64,000 nt of DNA. It comes from Anaerotignum sp. (GTDB lineage Bacteria; Bacillota; Clostridia; Lachnospirales; Anaerotignaceae). Below the pieces are notes generated by a model, which was given only the letters and a program-made list of their open reading frames with translations, did no database searches and was not told the DNA's origin. Both the position numbers and the translations under genes were made by a program. Within the stretch, counting starts at the first letter, position 1; each line of letters opens with the position of its first letter. This document shows positions 1-8,451 of the stretch, in pieces. Location of the stretch: the NCBI GenBank assembly GCA_020024265.1, contig JAHHTW010000009.1, positions 1-64,000 of the forward strand. The letters are read 5' to 3'.

Positions 1-1
1 G

Positions 2-118
2 CCTGTCAACAGTCAGGAAACCTTTATGGAATCTTCTATTCACCAAGAGGAGAGTACTGAAGAAAAACCTGGCTTTCTCCAGCGACTTAGGACGGCTATA
101 TTAGAAAAGTATAGGTAA
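2..118 (+). CDS. C-terminal end of an unidentified protein (5' part outside window)
   Basis: An open frame enters from the left edge and ends at a TAA, giving 38 residues that finish in a basic helix-like tail (FLQRLRTAILEKYR). The stretch before it is Glu/Ser rich. It uses AGG and CGA for arginine, which are uncommon in the neighbouring housekeeping genes, so it may belong to acquired DNA. No family can be assigned from so short a tail. It could also be a chance open frame. Confidence 0.4.
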   Translation, partial: PVNSQETFMESSIHQEESTEEKPGFLQRLRTAILEKYR

Positions 119-229
119 GGAAAGTTCTCATAATGTCCATATTTTACCTGCAATTTATTACTTAGCTGAATCAATCCTTGTGCTGCTTCATGGCATCTGC
201 ATAATAGCGCATTATACGAAGCCGCTTGG

Positions 230-454
230 CTATGCTTCTTTATCCACACCATAAATAACCCCGGCTGATACCGCTGCAAGTGCAGCACTTCCGAAAATCC
301 CAAAAGCTGTATTTTGTAGTGTAGCCCAAGAAATCCCAAGTAAGTATATTTGCGAAGCATCCTTGAAATATTCTGACCCCATAAGTAAGGCAATAATGAG
401 AGAAATCGCAGAGATTATCGATGTGATTTTTATAGTTTTAATTGGAACTTTCAT
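230..454 (-). CDS. Small two-helix membrane protein, possibly the 5' part of a frameshifted gene
   Basis: The 74-residue product has two hydrophobic segments, about residues 9-26 and 48-69, the second carrying FGIFGSAALAAVSAG. An AGGGGAT Shine-Dalgarno-like stretch lies about 12 bases before the ATG. The overall form (two helices, then a charged cytoplasmic helix) recalls short membrane proteins of mobile DNA, but here the frame stops straight after the second helix at YGVDKEA. The overlapping frame then continues with a helix-like sequence (about positions 77-225), which suggests a frameshift. Function unknown. Confidence 0.4.
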   Translation of the reverse strand: MKVPIKTIKITSIISAISLIIALLMGSEYFKDASQIYLLGISWATLQNTAFGIFGSAALAAVSAGVIYGVDKEA

Positions 455-535
455 AAGCTTTTCATATCCCCTACGTTTGAATCAGTCATTCACAATTTAT
501 CTTGGCTAAATAATACATAATTCACTAGAAATAGC

Positions 536-569
536 AAAGAAGAGCGTGGCATTTGCCACGCTCTTCTTT
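536..569. terminator. Perfect 15-bp hairpin, probable bidirectional terminator
   Basis: AAAGAAGAGCGTGGC pairs exactly with GCCACGCTCTTCTTT across a four-base loop. Short T-rich tracts follow on both strands. It separates the small membrane-protein gene from the lepA end. Confidence 0.7.
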
Positions 570-672
570 CTGTTTTGACATCTTTGACATCACAGCCACA
601 CCCTTATAGCGAAGCCACCGCTGAAATAATAGGTGTTCGTGTAATGTCCATTTGGTGGGGGCAAAGCCAATC

Positions 673-712
673 AAAAAAGCGATATGCTCCTTTTGGGTTC
701 ACATCGCTTTTT
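673..712 (-). terminator. Intrinsic terminator of lepA
   Basis: Read on the minus strand just after the lepA stop, AAAAAGCGATGTG pairs with CATATCGCTTTTTT and runs into a T tract. Confidence 0.75.
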
Positions 713-719
713 GCTTTTG

Positions 720-2534
720 TTATTCTTCTTCTAGTTTCAATACACTCATAAATGCCTGCTGTGGCACTTCTACGCTACCAATCTGGCGCATACGCTTTTT
801 GCCTTCTTTTTGTTTTTCCAGCAGCTTTTTCTTACGGGAAATATCACCGCCATAGCATTTTGCAAGTACGTCCTTGCGCATTGCGCTGATGGTTTCACGT
901 GCAATGATTTTGCTGCCAATGGCTGCCTGAATGGGAATTTCAAAGAGGTGTCTGGGGATTTCCTGTTTCAGCTTTTCACACATCTTGCGTCCACGTTCCA
1001 CAGAAGACGCTCTATGCACAATAAAGGACAGTGCATCGACGGGCTCACGATTTACCAGTATATCCAGTTTTACCAAATCACTTTCTCTGTAGCCAATCAA
1101 CGTATAATCAAAAGAAGCATAACCACGGCTTCTGGATTTCAGTACGTCAAAGAAATCGTAAATGATCTCATTGAGCGGCATTTCGTAAATCAGCATTGCT
1201 CTGGTATCATCCAGATATTCCATACTGATATAAGTACCACGACGCTGCTGACACAGCTCCATGATGGCGCCGATATAATCCTTTGGCAGCATGATTTCCG
1301 CTTTTACAATGGGTTCCTCCATTTTTAGGATGCGTGCAGGGTCTGGCATATTGCTGGGATTGGAAAGGTCAAACTGTGTACCGTCAGTCAGATATACTTT
1401 GTAGATTACGCTGGGAGCTGTGGTTACCAAGTCCAGATTGTATTCTCTTTCCAAACGCTCCTGTATAATTTCCAAATGCAAAAGCCCAAGGAAACCACAA
1501 CGATACCCAAATCCCAATGCAATAGAGGTTTCCGGTTCAAAGAACAGGGACGCATCGTTGAGCTGTAATTTTTCCAATGCATCACGCAAATCCGGATATT
1601 TTGCACCATCGACAGGGAAAATACCGCAATATACCATAGGGTTTACCTTTTTGTAGCCCGGGAGCGCCTCGCTGGTAGGTCTGGCAGCCTCTGTTACGGT
1701 ATCACCAACACGTGTATCGGATACATTTTTGATGCTTGCGGTAAAGTATCCTACCATACCGGCAGAAAGCTCATCTACCGGAAGGAAACGCCCTGGACCG
1801 AAAATACCAACCTCTACAACATCAAATTCTTTTCCTGTTGCCATCATTCGTACTTTGCTGCCTTTACGGATGCTGCCGTCAAAAATGCGCATCAGTACAA
1901 TGACACCACGATATGGATCATACACACTGTCGAAAATCAATGCCTTCAAAGGGGCGTCTGCATCTCCGGAGGGAGCGGGAATATCTGTAATGATTCTTTC
2001 CAGCACATCTTCGATATTGATGCCGTTTTTGGCAGAGATTTCCGGTGCATCCTCCGCAGGAATGCCAATAATATCCTCGATTTCCTGCTTTGCCCATTGC
2101 GGGTTTGCACTGGGCAAATCAATTTTATTGATGACAGGCAAAATTTCCAAATTGTTATCCAATGCCAAATATACATTGGCAAGTGTCTGTGCTTCAATTC
2201 CCTGTGCGGCATCTACAATCAATATTGCACCCTCGCAGGCTGCCAAAGAACGGGATACCTCGTAATTAAAGTCAACATGTCCTGGGGTATCAATCAAATT
2301 GAAGGTGTATTCCTCTCCATTTTTTGCACGATAAATCAAGCGTACTGCCTGTGATTTGATGGTAATGCCACGTTCACGTTCCAAATCCATGTTATCCAGT
2401 ACCTGCTCCTGCATTTCTCTATCTGTCAAAAGACCTGTTTTTTGAATCAGACGATCAGCCAATGTAGATTTGCCATGATCAATATGTGCAACAATACAAA
2501 AATTTCTAATATGGTTTTGTTTCTCTTTGGACAT
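720..2534 (-). CDS. lepA: Elongation factor 4 (LepA), ribosome back-translocating GTPase
   Basis: The 604-residue product has the standard length for LepA/EF4. The GTPase domain opens with AHIDHGKS and holds DTPGH and NKID. The EF-G-like domains follow, and the LepA-specific C-terminal domain lies near the end ([20 protein letters not shown]). The ATG at 2534 is chosen because AGGAGGG stands 6 bases before it; a longer frame to 2600 has no ribosome site. EF4 acts on the ribosome in the cytoplasm to remobilise stalled elongation complexes. In Bacillus lepA lies near hemN and hrcA; here it is transcribed alone and ends in its own terminator. Confidence 0.97.
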   Translation of the reverse strand: MSKEKQNHIRNFCIVAHIDHGKSTLADRLIQKTGLLTDREMQEQVLDNMDLERERGITIKSQAVRLIYRAKNGEEYTFNLIDTPGHVDFNYEVSRSLAACEGAILIVDAAQGIEAQTLANVYLALDNNLEILPVINKIDLPSANPQWAKQEIEDIIGIPAEDAPEISAKNGINIEDVLERIITDIPAPSGDADAPLKALIFDSVYDPYRGVIVLMRIFDGSIRKGSKVRMMATGKEFDVVEVGIFGPGRFLPVDELSAGMVGYFTASIKNVSDTRVGDTVTEAARPTSEALPGYKKVNPMVYCGIFPVDGAKYPDLRDALEKLQLNDASLFFEPETSIALGFGYRCGFLGLLHLEIIQERLEREYNLDLVTTAPSVIYKVYLTDGTQFDLSNPSNMPDPARILKMEEPIVKAEIMLPKDYIGAIMELCQQRRGTYISMEYLDDTRAMLIYEMPLNEIIYDFFDVLKSRSRGYASFDYTLIGYRESDLVKLDILVNREPVDALSFIVHRASSVERGRKMCEKLKQEIPRHLFEIPIQAAIGSKIIARETISAMRKDVLAKCYGGDISRKKKLLEKQKEGKKRMRQIGSVEVPQQAFMSVLKLEEE

Positions 2535-2697
2535 GGATGTCCCTCCTATGTTTCTCAGATTTTTCTTTCGGATTTCATACTTTTTCAGTATATCATACAA
2601 AAAGCTGGAAAGTCAAAAAAAACTTGTATACAAAGCAAAGGAAGGCGTGTTCCTGCTTTTGTCGATGGGACGCTTGCTTTGGTTTCTATGAAAATTC

Positions 2698-2726
2698 TTG
2701 CAAAATAACAAAAAACAACGTACAAT
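2698..2726 (+). promoter_or_regulatory. Sigma-A-type promoter for the dus gene
   Basis: TTGCAA (2698-2703) and TACAAT (2721-2726) are separated by 17 bases, about 36 bases before the chosen start codon. Confidence 0.6.
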
Positions 2727-2761
2727 AAATGCTTAATTATGAAAAAAAGGATGATGACAGC

Positions 2762-3697
2762 ATGCAATATTATGCCGCACCCATGGAGGGGATTACCGGA
2801 TATGTATACAGAAATGCACAGCAAACCTGTTTTCCGGGTGCAGACCAATACTATACACCGTTTTTGACACCCAATCAGAATCGTGCGCTTGGGAAAAGAG
2901 AGAAAAACGATGTATTGCCAGAGAACAATCCAAATATTTCTGTAATTCCCCAAATACTCACCAATCGAGCAGAGCATTTTCTATCTGCCGCTTATGCCTT
3001 AGAGGATTTGGGATATACACAAGTCAATCTGAATTTGGGCTGCCCTTCTGCTACAGTAGTAACAAAATGTAAAGGCGCTGGATTTCTTGCACAACCCCAA
3101 AGGCTATTTGCATTTTTGGAAGAAATATTTGCAAAATGCCCATTGGAAATTTCGCTCAAAACAAGGCTCGGTATGCAGCAGCCAGATGAAGTATTTGCAC
3201 TGAAAGAAATGTTTATGCATTTTCCGGTCAAAGAATGGATTTTGCATGCACGTGTGAGAGAGGACTATTATCAAAATACACCGCATATAGATGTGTTTGA
3301 GCAAGTGTATCGGGATTGCAGTATTCCACTATGTTATAATGGGGATATTTTTCGCTGTGAAGATGCCATGCATATTGCACAACGCTTCCCAAAGCTGCAT
3401 GGAATCATGCTGGGACGAGGATTGTTGACCAATCCGGCATTGATACAGGAGATACAAAGCGGACGACACTTGACATATTCTGCCTTTCGCAGCTTTCACG
3501 ATAAGATTTGTGAGGGCTATATACAGATTATGTCAGGAGAGCGCAATGTATTGTTTAAGATGAAAGAGCTATGGTTTTATTGGGGGCAACACCCCTTGTT
3601 TTCCGAAAAAGCGAAGCAAATAAAAAAAATCAAAAAAACAAACCGTGTTGCGGACTATATATCGGCAGTAGATGCATTGCTTTCAAAAGATATATAG
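2762..3697 (+). CDS. tRNA-dihydrouridine synthase family protein
   Basis: The 311-residue product is an FMN-dependent Dus that reduces uridines in tRNA D-loops. It begins with APMEGITG, a phosphate/FMN-barrel motif. The active-site cysteine is Cys94 in NLGCPSATVV, followed by GAGFL. LKTRLG (Lys133), HARV (His162), NGDI (residues 193-196) and GRGLLTNP complete the FMN-binding barrel. The ATG at 2762 follows an AAGGATG site; an upstream ATG at 2729 lacks one. It carries the GCPSxTVVxKxxGAG form common in clostridia and is not clearly DusA, B or C, so no symbol is given. Confidence 0.9.
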   Translation: MQYYAAPMEGITGYVYRNAQQTCFPGADQYYTPFLTPNQNRALGKREKNDVLPENNPNISVIPQILTNRAEHFLSAAYALEDLGYTQVNLNLGCPSATVVTKCKGAGFLAQPQRLFAFLEEIFAKCPLEISLKTRLGMQQPDEVFALKEMFMHFPVKEWILHARVREDYYQNTPHIDVFEQVYRDCSIPLCYNGDIFRCEDAMHIAQRFPKLHGIMLGRGLLTNPALIQEIQSGRHLTYSAFRSFHDKICEGYIQIMSGERNVLFKMKELWFYWGQHPLFSEKAKQIKKIKKTNRVADYISAVDALLSKDI

Positions 3698-3728
3698 AAA
3701 AATCATAGATTTTTGTATGCAAACAGAG

Positions 3729-3734
3729 TATAAT
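3729..3734 (+). promoter_or_regulatory. -10 element (TATAAT) upstream of uppP
   Basis: A perfect TATAAT lies about 45 bases before the uppP start. No convincing -35 box sits 17 bases upstream, so only the -10 element is called. Confidence 0.4.
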
Positions 3735-3777
3735 AAAGCAAAATCAATATCAGAGATGACAAAGAAAGAGGTATCAT

Positions 3778-4641
3778 ATGGAATGGATGGAGTTATTAAA
3801 GGCGGTATTATTTGGTATTGTCGAAGGAATTACAGAGTGGCTGCCCATCAGCAGTACCGGGCATATGATTTTATTGAATGAGTTTATCCCGCTGAAGGTG
3901 ACAGAAGAATTTTACAGAATGTTTGAAGTTGTCATACAGCTTGGGGCGATTTTTGCAGTTGTATTGATTTTCTGGAAAGATATTTTCCCGTTTCAGAAAC
4001 CACCATATGATCCACGCCGCAAAAAGGCAGGTTTGGTATCCTATTTGAATTTGGATATTGTGGTGCTGTGGATGAAAATATTGGTGGCTTGCGTACCGGC
4101 AGCAATTATTGGTATTTTGTTTAGTGATGTATTTGAAGCATTGTTTTATAATTACACAACCGTTGCGCTGGCATTGATTGTTTTTGGTGTGGCATTTCTG
4201 TTGATTGAAGAAAAGCACAAAGGAAAAGAGGCAAAAATCAATCGCTTGACAGAGCTGACATTTTCTCTTGCACTGATGATTGGGATTTTCCAGCTGATTG
4301 CAGCAGTTTTTCCCGGTACATCCCGTTCTGGAGCAACCATTGTGGGTGCGTTGTTGCTGGGGGTATCTCGTAAGGTTGCGGCAGAGTTTACATTTTTTCT
4401 GGCAATACCGGTTATGTTTGGTGCAAGTCTTTTGAAAATTGTAAAGTTTGGTTTTCATTTTACGGCAATGGAGAGTGCGATTTTGATTGTGGGGATGCTG
4501 GTTGCATTTTTGGTATCCATTGTGGTCATTAAGTTTTTGATGGGATATATCAAAAAACACGATTTCAAGGTGTTTGGTTGGTACCGCATTGCACTGGGCT
4601 TGGTGGTATTGATTTATTTTGGATTGTTTGCAGCTGTATAA
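3778..4641 (+). CDS. uppP: Undecaprenyl-diphosphatase (BacA/UppP)
   Basis: This 287-residue integral membrane enzyme dephosphorylates undecaprenyl pyrophosphate so that the lipid carrier can return to peptidoglycan synthesis; overproduction in other species gives bacitracin resistance. The two signature motifs are present: EGITEWLPISSTGH (residues 16-29) and FPGTSRSGAT around residues 180-189. About eight hydrophobic segments are visible. The start follows AAAGAGGTATCAT. A terminator follows the stop directly, so the gene is transcribed alone or at most with the dus gene upstream. Confidence 0.96.
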   Translation: MEWMELLKAVLFGIVEGITEWLPISSTGHMILLNEFIPLKVTEEFYRMFEVVIQLGAIFAVVLIFWKDIFPFQKPPYDPRRKKAGLVSYLNLDIVVLWMKILVACVPAAIIGILFSDVFEALFYNYTTVALALIVFGVAFLLIEEKHKGKEAKINRLTELTFSLALMIGIFQLIAAVFPGTSRSGATIVGALLLGVSRKVAAEFTFFLAIPVMFGASLLKIVKFGFHFTAMESAILIVGMLVAFLVSIVVIKFLMGYIKKHDFKVFGWYRIALGLVVLIYFGLFAAV

Positions 4642-4648
4642 AAAATAT

Positions 4649-4685
4649 GCGCTCTATGGTGTTTGCCAGAGGGCGCTTTTCTATT
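4649..4685 (+). terminator. Intrinsic terminator after uppP
   Basis: GCGCTCT pairs with AGAGGGCGC (one bulge) across an 11-base loop, followed by TTTTCTATTT. Confidence 0.7.
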
Positions 4686-4858
4686 TGTGCAAAAGATGTG
4701 TTTTGGACACGGTATTGCAAAAGCATATGTGTGGCTATGTTTTTTCTGTGGAATATGATATAATGAGTGGCAGAAGAAAAAGATGACACAAAAGCAGTTG
4801 GAACGACAAAAAAGAAATTCTTTGTTTTGGTTTCAAAACAGATGATGGGGGAAAAGAA

Positions 4859-6490
4859 ATGAAAAAAGCAATCAGAAAAATCATTTCCGTTTGTCTATGC
4901 GTTGGTGTGATTGGCATATCCATACCACAGCAGGCACAGGCATATCAAACACCAAAAACCATTGCCATTGGCTTGAAAAGCGTGTGCCAAGGTGCAACCT
5001 CTGCTACTTTGGACGGTACAGAATTGTTGGTAGGTACACTGAACAATGAGAACTTTACAGAAGATGGGCGCATTACATCTCATGGCAGTTTTACCATACA
5101 AGGGCTACAGTCAGATATTGTGGCAATCAAAGAGCATATGCGCCAACAGGAAGCAGAGGATTTGGCAAATAGCCTTTCCCGCTTGCACTTTGATGCTTGT
5201 TTGGGATATTTGGGCAATGATACATGGACGGTATATGTGCAAAATACAGCAGTATCCGCAGTAGAACAGGCGCTTCCCGTGTCCGCAGAGCGTATTGCGG
5301 GTTTTGAGGGCATTGTGGTACAAGGTGGAAGTACACCTGTATTGACGGTAGGAAAGGATATTCCCTATGGCTTTGCAGGAACAGGAGCAGGGCATACATT
5401 TTCCATCAATGGAAAGGCATACCGAGGATATCTTTCTTTTTCGCAGGTGGGAAGAAGCCTGACCGCAGTCAATACAGTGGATTTGGATGCATATTTGTAT
5501 GGTGTGGTACCATCCGAAATGCCTGCCTCTTATCATCCCGAAGCATTGAAAACACAGACATTGGCAGCACGTTCTTATGCTATGACAAAAAGAGGAGTGC
5601 ATGAGAAAAATGGATATGCACTTTGCGACACCATACATTGTCAGGTATACAAAGGCTATGGTGCAGAGAATCCGACAGTCAATGCATTGATTGATGCCAC
5701 AGAGGGTGAAGTGATTTGTTATCAGGGGAAACCCATAGAGGCTGTGTTTTCTGCCTCCAGCGGTGGTTATACAGAAAATAGTGAGGATGTATGGAATGCA
5801 CCTGTGCCATATTTACGTGCTGTTCCCGAAATTTCTGAATATGGGGACAACACATGGAGCAAAACATTGACACTCGCCCAATTAAATCAGCTGTTGTCGG
5901 CGAAGGGTGAGCAGATCGGAAATGCAAAGGATATGGTCATTACAAAGGTTTCGGCAGGAGGGCGTGTGCAGGAGCTGCAAATCATAGGTACATCGGGTGT
6001 CAAAACGTTGACAAAAGAAAACATCCGTACATATTTTTCTTCTGCTTGCGGGACATTGCCCAGTAAGATGTTTACCATCAACGGGAAAGGTGGCGCACAG
6101 GATAGCGGAGCGGAACCGGTGACGGTACCAAACAGACCAAATGAAAATACAAGTGCCGCAAAGGGAAGCCTTTCAGAGGCAGCCATGAAAAATGGTATTA
6201 CAGCTGTGACAGAGGGTACATTATCCCAGATGAATGGAAAGACATATCAGATCGCAGATTTGGACATCGGTTATACAAAAGAAAATAGTACAAAAAAAGC
6301 AAACCAAAGCCCGCAGACAACAACCACAAACATCAGTACCGTACAAAATGGAACATTCGTATTTTCCGGTAAGGGCAATGGTCATGGTGTTGGTATGAGC
6401 CAGAATGGCGCACAGGCAATGGCATTGAAGGGCTACAATTATCAAGAGATCATCAAGCATTATTATTCTGATGTCACCATAGAGGGGTAA
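4859..6490 (+). CDS. Secreted SpoIID/LytB-domain protein (putative peptidoglycan lytic transglycosylase)
   Basis: The 543-residue product starts with a signal peptide (about residues 1-28, ending QAQA). The SpoIID domain carries VVPSEMPASYHPEALKTQT, which includes the Glu that is catalytic in SpoIID-type lytic transglycosylases, and the C-terminal motif GHGVGMSQNGAQAMALKGY. A Ser/Thr/Asn-rich insert of about 90 residues (around 400-490) lies between these halves. With the long N-terminal part this makes it much longer than Bacillus SpoIID (about 340 residues). It could be the sporulation engulfment enzyme or a vegetative LytB-like paralogue; the spoIIR-spoIIQ context is absent, so no symbol is given. 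Confidence 0.85.
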   Translation: MKKAIRKIISVCLCVGVIGISIPQQAQAYQTPKTIAIGLKSVCQGATSATLDGTELLVGTLNNENFTEDGRITSHGSFTIQGLQSDIVAIKEHMRQQEAEDLANSLSRLHFDACLGYLGNDTWTVYVQNTAVSAVEQALPVSAERIAGFEGIVVQGGSTPVLTVGKDIPYGFAGTGAGHTFSINGKAYRGYLSFSQVGRSLTAVNTVDLDAYLYGVVPSEMPASYHPEALKTQTLAARSYAMTKRGVHEKNGYALCDTIHCQVYKGYGAENPTVNALIDATEGEVICYQGKPIEAVFSASSGGYTENSEDVWNAPVPYLRAVPEISEYGDNTWSKTLTLAQLNQLLSAKGEQIGNAKDMVITKVSAGGRVQELQIIGTSGVKTLTKENIRTYFSSACGTLPSKMFTINGKGGAQDSGAEPVTVPNRPNENTSAAKGSLSEAAMKNGITAVTEGTLSQMNGKTYQIADLDIGYTKENSTKKANQSPQTTTTNISTVQNGTFVFSGKGNGHGVGMSQNGAQAMALKGYNYQEIIKHYYSDVTIEG

Positions 6491-6493
6491 GAT

Positions 6494-6787
6494 ATGGACT
6501 GGAAAACATTTTTGATGACGCACAAAGGCTGGAAAGACAGCAATGAAAATACGGTTGTGTTTTCGGCATATGATTTGCAGGGAAACAAAGAAACAGACAC
6601 GCTTTGGATTTATTTGGACGAAGGGCTGCGCTGTGGTGGTATGCGGCGTAAGCTGCCGCTTTTCTTGCAAGCGGTGAAAGATGCACTTTTGGGATGTAAC
6701 AAAACAGAGCTTTGGAATATGATTGTAAAGGATATGGAAGGGGAGAGCATTGATGTATGCAGAGAAATTGACAGAAGCGCAGATTAG
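6494..6787 (+). CDS. Hypothetical protein, 97 residues
   Basis: It starts 3 bases after the SpoIID-like stop with GAGGGG as ribosome site, so it is almost certainly cotranscribed. The soluble, mixed alpha/beta-looking product has no membrane segment and no signal peptide. Visible landmarks are TLWIYLDEGLRCGGMRRKLP and several tryptophans. Its last 35 bases overlap the start of the next gene, which points to translational coupling. No family is recognised. Confidence 0.7.
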   Translation: MDWKTFLMTHKGWKDSNENTVVFSAYDLQGNKETDTLWIYLDEGLRCGGMRRKLPLFLQAVKDALLGCNKTELWNMIVKDMEGESIDVCREIDRSAD

Positions 6788-7055
6788 AGAAATTATGAAT
6801 TTGATTTCGGATGACGGGCAGCTGAGAATTATGCAGATCCGTACCTACAACGATACATTTGACGATTGTATCCATTTTTCCAAAGTACCGGAAATCAAGG
6901 CGATGTTTCAGGAAACGGAAGAAACATACCGCTTACAGGATTATCATATTGCTGGTTTTCATCATGCAGGTGCAGGGTCTGATTATATTTATCGCAAGAA
7001 AATGTATGAATATTTTGGCGATCAATATGCCATTGACTTTTTGTTGAAGATGTAA
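6753..7055 (+). CDS. Hypothetical small protein, first of a tandem paralogous pair
   Basis: This 100-residue soluble protein starts at the ATG at 6753, preceded by GGAAGGGGAG; a TTG one codon earlier is the alternative. Its second half, LQDYHIAGFHH then IYRKKMYEYFGDQYAIDFLLK, matches the next gene ([29 protein letters not shown]). The two are therefore duplicates that have diverged, most strongly in the middle. A 14-bp hairpin follows the stop. No known domain is recognised. Confidence 0.75.
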   Translation: MYAEKLTEAQIREIMNLISDDGQLRIMQIRTYNDTFDDCIHFSKVPEIKAMFQETEETYRLQDYHIAGFHHAGAGSDYIYRKKMYEYFGDQYAIDFLLKM

Positions 7056-7089
7056 GTTTCCGATTGCTTTGAAAAAGCGATCGGAAAAC
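7056..7089. other. Stem-loop between the two tandem paralogues
   Basis: GTTTCCGATTGCTTT pairs with AAAGCGATCGGAAAAC over about 14 bp with one wobble pair and one bulge, and a three-base loop. No T tract follows on the plus strand, so it is more likely an mRNA processing or stabilising hairpin than an efficient terminator. Confidence 0.5.
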
Positions 7090-7121
7090 TTCAGGGACAG
7101 CCAGAGAAAAGAGGAAAAAGG

Positions 7122-7391
7122 ATGTATGTAAAAAGATTGAAGGATGATCAAATTGAACAGATCATACAAAGCATTTCGGATGTAGATGCAGAGGTTACGG
7201 ATATTCGCAGACCATATACAGATCCTGAGGTGACTGCACTTTCACAGGATATGGAAGAACATTATGTGTTGCACGATTATGATATTGAAGGATTTGAATT
7301 TTTGCCAGATGATGCCACAACCATCTATCGTAAAAAAATGCTGGAGTTTTTTGGCATTGATTATGCACTGAATTATTTACTGAGAAAATGA
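7122..7391 (+). CDS. Hypothetical small protein, second of a tandem paralogous pair
   Basis: The 89-residue soluble acidic protein has the ribosome site GAGGAAAAAGG right before the ATG. It shares the N-terminal YxxxLxxxQIxxIxxxIS pattern and the C-terminal IYRKKMxEFFGxxYAxxYLL block with the gene before it. It is about 11 residues shorter, mainly in the centre. It ends 13 bases before queA and is probably in the same transcript. Function unknown. Confidence 0.75.
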   Translation: MYVKRLKDDQIEQIIQSISDVDAEVTDIRRPYTDPEVTALSQDMEEHYVLHDYDIEGFEFLPDDATTIYRKKMLEFFGIDYALNYLLRK

Positions 7392-7404
7392 GGAACTGAA
7401 ATTT

Positions 7405-8436
7405 ATGAAAACAAGTGATTTTTATTATGATTTACCAGAAGAATTGATTGCACAGGAGCCGCTTCGGGATCGGGCATCCTCCCGTATGCTGGTTGCAGAT
7501 TTGCAAACACATCAAATGACACATCGCCATTTTCGGGATATCAAGGAATATCTGAAGGCAGGGGATTGTATTGTCATCAATGATACCCGTGTGCTTCCAG
7601 CACGTTTGCATGGTGTGCGTGTGGGTACAGGCGCACATATCGAGGTGCTGCTTCTGGCACGCAAGAGCATAGATACATGGGAGGTATTGGTACGTCCTGG
7701 GAAAAAAGCACGTCCTGGTGATAGGATTTCCTTTGGTGAGGGAAAACTGGAAGCAGAGGTTTTAGAAACCATTGAAGGTGGAAATCGTATCATTCGCTTC
7801 CGTTATGATGGGGTGTTTGAAGCGATATTGGATGAATTGGGTGAAATGCCCCTGCCGCCTTATATCACACATAAGCTGGAGGATAAGCAGCGGTATCAGA
7901 CAGTATACGCCAAGCATGATGGCTCTGCGGCAGCACCCACTGCCGGACTGCACTTTACACCGGAGCTGATCAAAGAAATCGAAGCCATGGGTGTTCGGAT
8001 TGCACATGTAACATTGCATGTGGGACTTGGGACATTCCGACCTGTAAAAGCAGAGGATATTTTGGAACATGAAATGCATTCGGAGTATTATGTTGTGGAG
8101 GAAGATCAGGCAGAAATCATAAACCATGCAAGAAAAAACGGTGGACGTATTTTTGCCATTGGTACCACAAGCACAAGAACATTGGAATCTGTGACGGACG
8201 ATGCGGGGATTGTACATGCAGCAAGCGGCTGGACAAAGATTTTTATTTATCCGGGATATACATTCAAGGCAGTAGACTGTTTGGTGACAAACTTCCACTT
8301 GCCGGAATCTACATTGATTATGCTGGTATCCGCATTGATGGGCAAGGAATTTACCATGCAGGTATATCAAGAAGCAGTCAAAGAACGGTACCGTTTTTTT
8401 TCTTTTGGGGATGCGTGCCTGTTTTTGACGAAATGA
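7405..8436 (+). CDS. queA: S-adenosylmethionine:tRNA ribosyltransferase-isomerase
   Basis: The 343-residue product is the usual length for QueA, which transfers and isomerises the ribosyl group of SAM onto 7-aminomethyl-7-deazaguanine at the tRNA wobble position to form epoxyqueuosine. It opens with the family pattern [15 protein letters not shown] and contains [34 protein letters not shown] and TNFHLPEST, all typical. tgt is not in the window. rarA follows after 15 bases, probably in the same operon. Confidence 0.97.
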   Translation: MKTSDFYYDLPEELIAQEPLRDRASSRMLVADLQTHQMTHRHFRDIKEYLKAGDCIVINDTRVLPARLHGVRVGTGAHIEVLLLARKSIDTWEVLVRPGKKARPGDRISFGEGKLEAEVLETIEGGNRIIRFRYDGVFEAILDELGEMPLPPYITHKLEDKQRYQTVYAKHDGSAAAPTAGLHFTPELIKEIEAMGVRIAHVTLHVGLGTFRPVKAEDILEHEMHSEYYVVEEDQAEIINHARKNGGRIFAIGTTSTRTLESVTDDAGIVHAASGWTKIFIYPGYTFKAVDCLVTNFHLPESTLIMLVSALMGKEFTMQVYQEAVKERYRFFSFGDACLFLTK

Positions 8437-8451
8437 TACGAGGTGAATGGT

